Below are positions 59,785 to 64,000 of a stretch of DNA of 64,000 bases, in pieces. The position numbers and the translations under genes were made by a program. Position 1 is the stretch's first letter, and the number at the start of each line of letters is the position of its first letter. A model generated the notes under the pieces. That model worked only from the letters and a program-made list of their open reading frames with translations. It did not search any database and was not told the origin of the DNA. The DNA comes from Arachis hypogaea (taxonomy: Eukaryota; Streptophyta; Magnoliopsida; Fabales; Fabaceae). The stretch covers positions 97,985,827 to 98,049,826 of the forward strand of contig NC_092041.1 in assembly GCF_003086295.3 (NCBI RefSeq), given 5' to 3'.

Positions 59785-60645
59785 TCAGAAGAAATAAGAG
59801 GAACCCCCCAATTCAAAACCATCAGCTCCAGCCACATTCTCCGAAACCGTTGGCATTGCATTGAACATTGGACTTTGAACATAATCCCCAGTAGTCATAT
59901 TGTGATAATAATCAAAACCATGATCATGATTATCCATGTTATTATAACCAATGGAGCTTGTGATATCAGGTGGCAATGGAGGTAGCTCAACTGTGGAAGC
60001 ACTACTGTTGCTATTGCTATTGCTAGTTCCACCCTCTTCAACAAAAACGTGCCCCAAATTTGGACAACCTTGGTCGGCATAGCTATTACTGTTGTAGTAA
60101 CCGTCGTTGCTACTGTTTTGGTGATCGCCACCGCTATAGCCGTAGGTATTATTATAGCTCCAATTGTTGTTGGCGCCAACCAACAACGTAACTGGGTCTA
60201 GAGTTGGATCTGAGTCAAGGTGTTGATGAGTCGAGGTGGAGTTAGAGGTGAAGATTGAGGACAAGTCATGGACATGGTTGTGGTGGTTATAAGTTTGGGG
60301 TTGGAGTTGGTCGGGTGACAAGATTGGGGTGACGGATAGGCCTGGAGGAGTGTCCGGGTAGACGAAGTTGGTTCGGGCACGTGAGCCACGCATGGAGCGA
60401 GCTGCCCTGTCATATGCCAGGGCAGCTTCTTCTGCAGTGTCAAACGTGCCTAACCAATGCCTTTCCTTAGTGGAAGGGTCGCGAATCTCGGCCGCATACC
60501 TCCCCCATGGCCTCCTCCTCACCCCGAGGTACCTTCCTCCCCATGCTGTCTCGTGTTGCTGCTGCTCTTGCGGCTGCGCGGCCGGCTTAGTTTGCTTCTT
60601 TTTTGACCTTGGCGACTGCGACGATGACGACGTAAAAGTATTCAT
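59785..60645 (-). CDS. AP2/ERF transcription factor, PUCHI/FZP type
   Basis: A 286-residue single-exon gene, the only convincing host gene here. The N-terminus (1-37) is Ser-, Lys- and Gln-rich with KKKQTK as a likely nuclear signal. One AP2/ERF DNA-binding domain covers about residues 38-96, with [40 protein letters not shown] and [10 protein letters not shown] single AP2 domain with this [10 protein letters not shown] pattern marks the ERF group. The next segment, [14 protein letters not shown], is typical of the PUCHI/FRIZZY PANICLE/branched-silkless clade (group VIII), which controls lateral-root and floral-meristem identity. The rest is Asn-, Ser- and Tyr-rich, with acidic stretches, and ends SSYFF; it is likely an activation or disordered region. 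Arabidopsis and rice members are of similar, slightly greater length. The clade is recognised from the domain and flanking motif; orthology is not proven. It acts in the nucleus on GCC-box-type promoters. Confidence 0.93.
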   Translation of the reverse strand: MNTFTSSSSQSPRSKKKQTKPAAQPQEQQQHETAWGGRYLGVRRRPWGRYAAEIRDPSTKERHWLGTFDTAEEAALAYDRAARSMRGSRARTNFVYPDTPPGLSVTPILSPDQLQPQTYNHHNHVHDLSSIFTSNSTSTHQHLDSDPTLDPVTLLVGANNNWSYNNTYGYSGGDHQNSSNDGYYNSNSYADQGCPNLGHVFVEEGGTSNSNSNSSASTVELPPLPPDITSSIGYNNMDNHDHGFDYYHNMTTGDYVQSPMFNAMPTVSENVAGADGFELGGSSYFF

Positions 60646-60870
60646 CGGATATAGTTAGTGTATGCAAAAGGATTATATTATCTCAACACCGAAAATTCTA
60701 GTTTGGTTTCGGCATGCAGAAAAGAAAGAAGAGAAAAAAAAAAGGGAATGTGTTGTAAGTTGTAACTCGAGGTTGATGAGATGGTTCCTTACACTTTCGT
60801 TTTTGGTTTTGTGTTTGTTTTGTTGTGAGGAGTCAGCATGTGAGTTCATGGGTTTAAATAAGGGATGAAA
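60646..60870 (-). promoter_or_regulatory. Promoter and 5' leader of the ERF gene
   Basis: Read on the minus strand, a TATA-type box CCTTATTTAAACCC lies at 60852-60865, about 210 bp before the ATG. Between them is a CT-rich tract (60717-60748), common in plant leaders. No intron is needed in the coding part. Confidence 0.6.
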
Positions 60871-62171
60871 AGGTTGAACAAATCATCGTTTCCACCCTTA
60901 AGCTTTGTCGTTTATTTATTTAAATTAATTATTTCCATATATAATAACCCTTTTCTCTGCCTTTAACTAATGAGTGTAAACACGTGCCTCTCTTTTTTCT
61001 CGAAGCTTTTATCCACACTCTAATGAGAGATTATCATAACACTTCAATTTGAGTCCCATATTAGCTTCTTCTTCAATGATCATAATTATTGAGTAATCTA
61101 ATATGTATCATAGGAAAAAGGGGATAACAGAATCCCTCACTGACTCTTCTAAAGGGTTCAATTCAGAAAGTGCATTTTTTCTTAATATTTTGTCCACTTA
61201 TTATTTTCAATACTATCTTACTAGCTAATTGTGTTAATTAAGAGTTCTAGTTTCCCGTTTTATTAATTAATTTCCGTTTCCCCACACATACATATCATTA
61301 AAAAGACAATGAGTTCCAAATGATGGGAGGAAAAAAAATATAAGAATGAAGTAATGATTAGTATATATGATTGTTATTATTTAATTTTACGGGAATTGAA
61401 AAGGGAAGTTAATTATATAATTAGTGGGTGGAATAATTAGAAATCTAAATGAACCATGATAAGCATGTTCTGCTAGATACCCCATTTCATGATTATTCCC
61501 CAATCAAATAATTTGAGGAGTATTGTTTTGAATTAGCCAGCGTTAAAATAATTATGGGAAATAAGACCCATATAGTCCAAAGTAGTTGCATGTGATCTTT
61601 CTATCAAATCATGGGATTATACATGAACAAGGAACTAATCACACAATTAGACTTTTCCCACACACAATCTAAGCTAATAAAGATATATATGATCCACATT
61701 TATTTTTATCTCATTAATTTGAAGTTTTGAACATATATATTTTTAAAGTTTAGGAATATATATATTTAGAAGATGCACATTCTGATAATGATCATTACAG
61801 GTGGTAGGAAGCTCCATGCCTTTTTTGATGATTAGCCTAAGAAGCTAAGATCTTTTAGAATAAACTACTTAGATTTATGATTAGTAATTATGTGGGTGCT
61901 ATGGCCATTCTTCTATTCGATCTTCATTTGACTGCATGCTTAAGAAGCATGCTCAACTCCTCCTGCCTGTTATTATTAAAAATACTTTTACATTTAATAG
62001 TTTAATTTGGAAACAATTATTTTTCTTTTTTTTTTTGTTTTCTTTTTGTTTTGGTTTTGATATAACTGTTTCAAAAATTAGTAAATTTCAAAAAAAAAAA
62101 ATAGTGTATTCAATGCATTAAAAATCTAGGAATTACTTGGTTTGTGTTTATATTTTATGTTTTTAAAAGGT
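60871..62171. other. Upstream region of the ERF gene
   Basis: 1.3 kb without a gene. An ACACGTGCC block at about 60979 contains a CACGTG core, a common plant bZIP/bHLH site, about 330 bp upstream of the ATG. Function is inferred only from the motif. Confidence 0.45.
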
Positions 62172-62500
62172 TGTATTTGATCTGTTAGTTTTTATAATTT
62201 TATTAAATTTGTAATTGAGTTTTCACATTTTGAAAGTTTTTTATTGGTTCTTACACCAATTTTAAATTTATAATCACATTTTTATTATTGTTTCCAAAAC
62301 CTTAACTGATAGAATATGCTGAGATATATTCACTAGTCATGTTATCGATGGATAAAAATATTTTTGTAATATTTACTGCTAAAAAGGATTTAACCATAAA
62401 TTCAAATTTAGTATTGAAACTCAATGAAAAATTTTTAAAATATAGGAATCTACTAACTAAAAATTTAAAAAAACTATAAAGACTAATAAAATAATTTTAC
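62172..62500. mobile_element. Small TIR element, uninterrupted relative of 58514-59400
   Basis: Left TTTGATCTGTTAGTTTTTAT and right GACTAATAAAATAATTTTAC are inverted copies, degenerate over about 100 bp. The central TTAACTGATAGAATAT block matches TTAACAGAATAT near 58655 in the other member. About 330 bp long. It lies 1.5 kb upstream of the ERF gene. Confidence 0.6.
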
Positions 62501-63519
62501 TTTTTAAGAATTTTATAAAGAATGAAAACATAGAGAATATGATGATAATGTTCTTTCTATTTTTTTTAACAAATTTAGAAAACAAAAAAAAATGAAAATG
62601 CTGAAAACCAACTAAGCATTTACCAACTCTAGCTACTCTTAAATAGTTTCAGTTTTTCTTTTAAATATTTTGTTTTACATAAGTACTAGCTAGTGGTCAT
62701 AAAAAAATACTCTTAATAGAATTATACCAAAAAAAAATTCTATTAGTTGCCTTATCAGATGAAAGAGGAAAAGTAATGAGAAAGGTTGCGAGAACCGAAC
62801 CGATTAATGAATCGATAGAGTGATTGGTTCATTAGTTTAAAGGTTTGATTGGAGTTCAACCGAAATTCAATCAGTTTAATTAAATATTAAATAAAATTAT
62901 TAAAAATTAAACATACAATGAAACATGTAGCATGACCTTTTTTGTTACCATAACAATATCTGGTAAGTAAACTAAAATCTGATCTCTTCTTATTCTTTTC
63001 AAAATTAAAATAAGAAAAATCTAAACCAACATTTAATTTCCTAAATTTAGGGTTAAAGGAAAAATTAAAGAAAAAAATTATTGTAAAATTAACAATGCTG
63101 AAATGGAAGGGAATAAAGATGAAGGCATGAGGGTGAAGATTTTATTCTGTTTCTGGGTATGTCTTTTGCAACCTTTCTGCTGGTTCTAACAAATTTGTAT
63201 AAAGAAGTTGTAACACATGTATGTCCTCATATGCAGATCATATGCAGATCAATGTAAAACACCATGACAAAATTAATCATACTACCACCAACTCTAATCC
63301 AGAAGTCAGAACGCAGAACACAATAAACAGAAAAAAATATCAACTCACCCCAATTTAGATTCAGAACACAACAAACAGAAAAAAAAAACAGCAACTCAAG
63401 AATCAGATCTCAGATTTGAATAACTCAGTAAAATTAACAAAATACACGACCATAAATTAAAGCAAATAGAGTTAAATCTTTAAAAATAGAACCTCAAAAT
63501 CATAGAAATTAACAAAAGG
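62501..63519. other. Gene-free DNA
   Basis: AT-rich. A repeat remnant begins near 62785 (GGTTGCGAGAACCGAACCG). A 12-bp direct repeat CATATGCAGATC occurs twice in a row at about 63228-63251. No gene seen. Confidence 0.5.
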
Positions 63520-63778
63520 AAAAAACTAAAGCAGAGCTATCGATGACAGAAGAACCAAACTGACGTGCGAAAGAACGAAACAGGCGGCAAGACTACCGGC
63601 AAGGGAGGAACGGTGAGACAGACGGAATCGAGCAAACTCACCAACAATGGAGGAATCCAGCCGACCGCGCTTCGATCTGCAAGTCCACACGACGAAGATG
63701 AAAACAATGTAGAGAAGATGAGAATGGACGGCCAAAGGCGACGACGTGGAGGAGACGAGGAGGCGATGACTGCTGTTG

Positions 63779-63815
<37 letters not shown>

Positions 63816-64000
63816 TAGCGCTGTAATGGGTTAGGGATTTTGTGCATTTTGGTGAGTGAGACAGATGAGAGTGAGGGAGAAGAGAGAAGGAATAAGGGAT
63901 TTGGGCATTTGGTGTCGGCGATGATGCAGTGGTCAAACCTGTCGCTGCTGTGGCTATGGGATGTGGTGGCGGTGCTCGATTGGTGGTGGTGGCTATGCGA
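63520..64000. other. GC-rich stretch running off the window
   Basis: A sharp rise in GC content, with open frames on both strands (minus 63526-63936, plus 63565-63783) but no recognisable domain. It contains a (GA)n run at 63782-63813 and a GGTGGTGG-rich end. It could be the first exon or leader of a minus-strand gene, or gene-like filler of a TIR element such as the one at 5018-6704. The sequence beyond 64000 would be needed to decide. Confidence 0.35.

Noticed and set aside
59895..60179. ORFs overlapping the ERF gene in other frames
   Set aside because: They are shadows of the ERF coding sequence, which has the conserved domain.

Overview
The window is AT-rich plant nuclear DNA built almost entirely of nested transposable elements, with one clear host gene. 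The mix of families (SIRE-like copia, Athila-like gypsy, elements with very long LTRs, tRNA-derived SINEs, small TIR elements) points to a eudicot, probably a legume. My best guess is peanut (Arachis), because GGCGTTNAACGCC palindromes inside gypsy elements are something I associate with that genus. The species is an inference.

Layout. 1-8.5 kb: gene-free DNA with a solo LTR (1794-2329), two head-to-tail SINEs plus a decayed third (3264-3900), and a long-TIR DNA transposon (5018-6704) that received two solo LTRs, each with intact target-site duplications (GTACT and ACCAC). 8.5-37 kb: three retrotransposons nested inside one another, all transcribed leftward. Copia element 1 (from about 8530) is old and broken; its 5' LTR is split by copia element 2 (14140-36789, TSD TAATG). 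Element 2 is split at its protease by Athila-like element 3 (21703-33132, TSD ACCAC). Element 2 carries an extra ORF downstream of pol (16672-18107) that is not gag or pol. 37-47.8 kb: gene-free DNA with a probable 3.6-kb long LTR (42301-45887). 47.8-58 kb: rightward copia element 4 (47789-58014), whose integrase is split by a 4.2-kb solo LTR (50323-54516, TSD CCTGA). 58-64 kb: two members of one small TIR family, one with a second TIR element inside it, lie on either side of the single-exon ERF transcription factor gene (59785-60645, minus strand, PUCHI/FZP type). The right edge is a GC-rich stretch I cannot identify.

The retroelement genes form standard gag, protease, integrase, reverse transcriptase and RNase H sets, in copia or gypsy order, but every pol copy has stops or frameshifts, so none looks autonomous now.

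The most unusual structures are two kinds of regularly spaced GC-rich palindrome array. The Athila-like element holds 31-bp-period arrays of GGCGTTNAACGCC cores in both LTRs, inside gag, and after integrase. The long-LTR family holds pairs of ACGCGTGCGCGT-type palindromes on a 50-bp period. With the extra ORF of copia element 2, these are the best candidates for something not well described.
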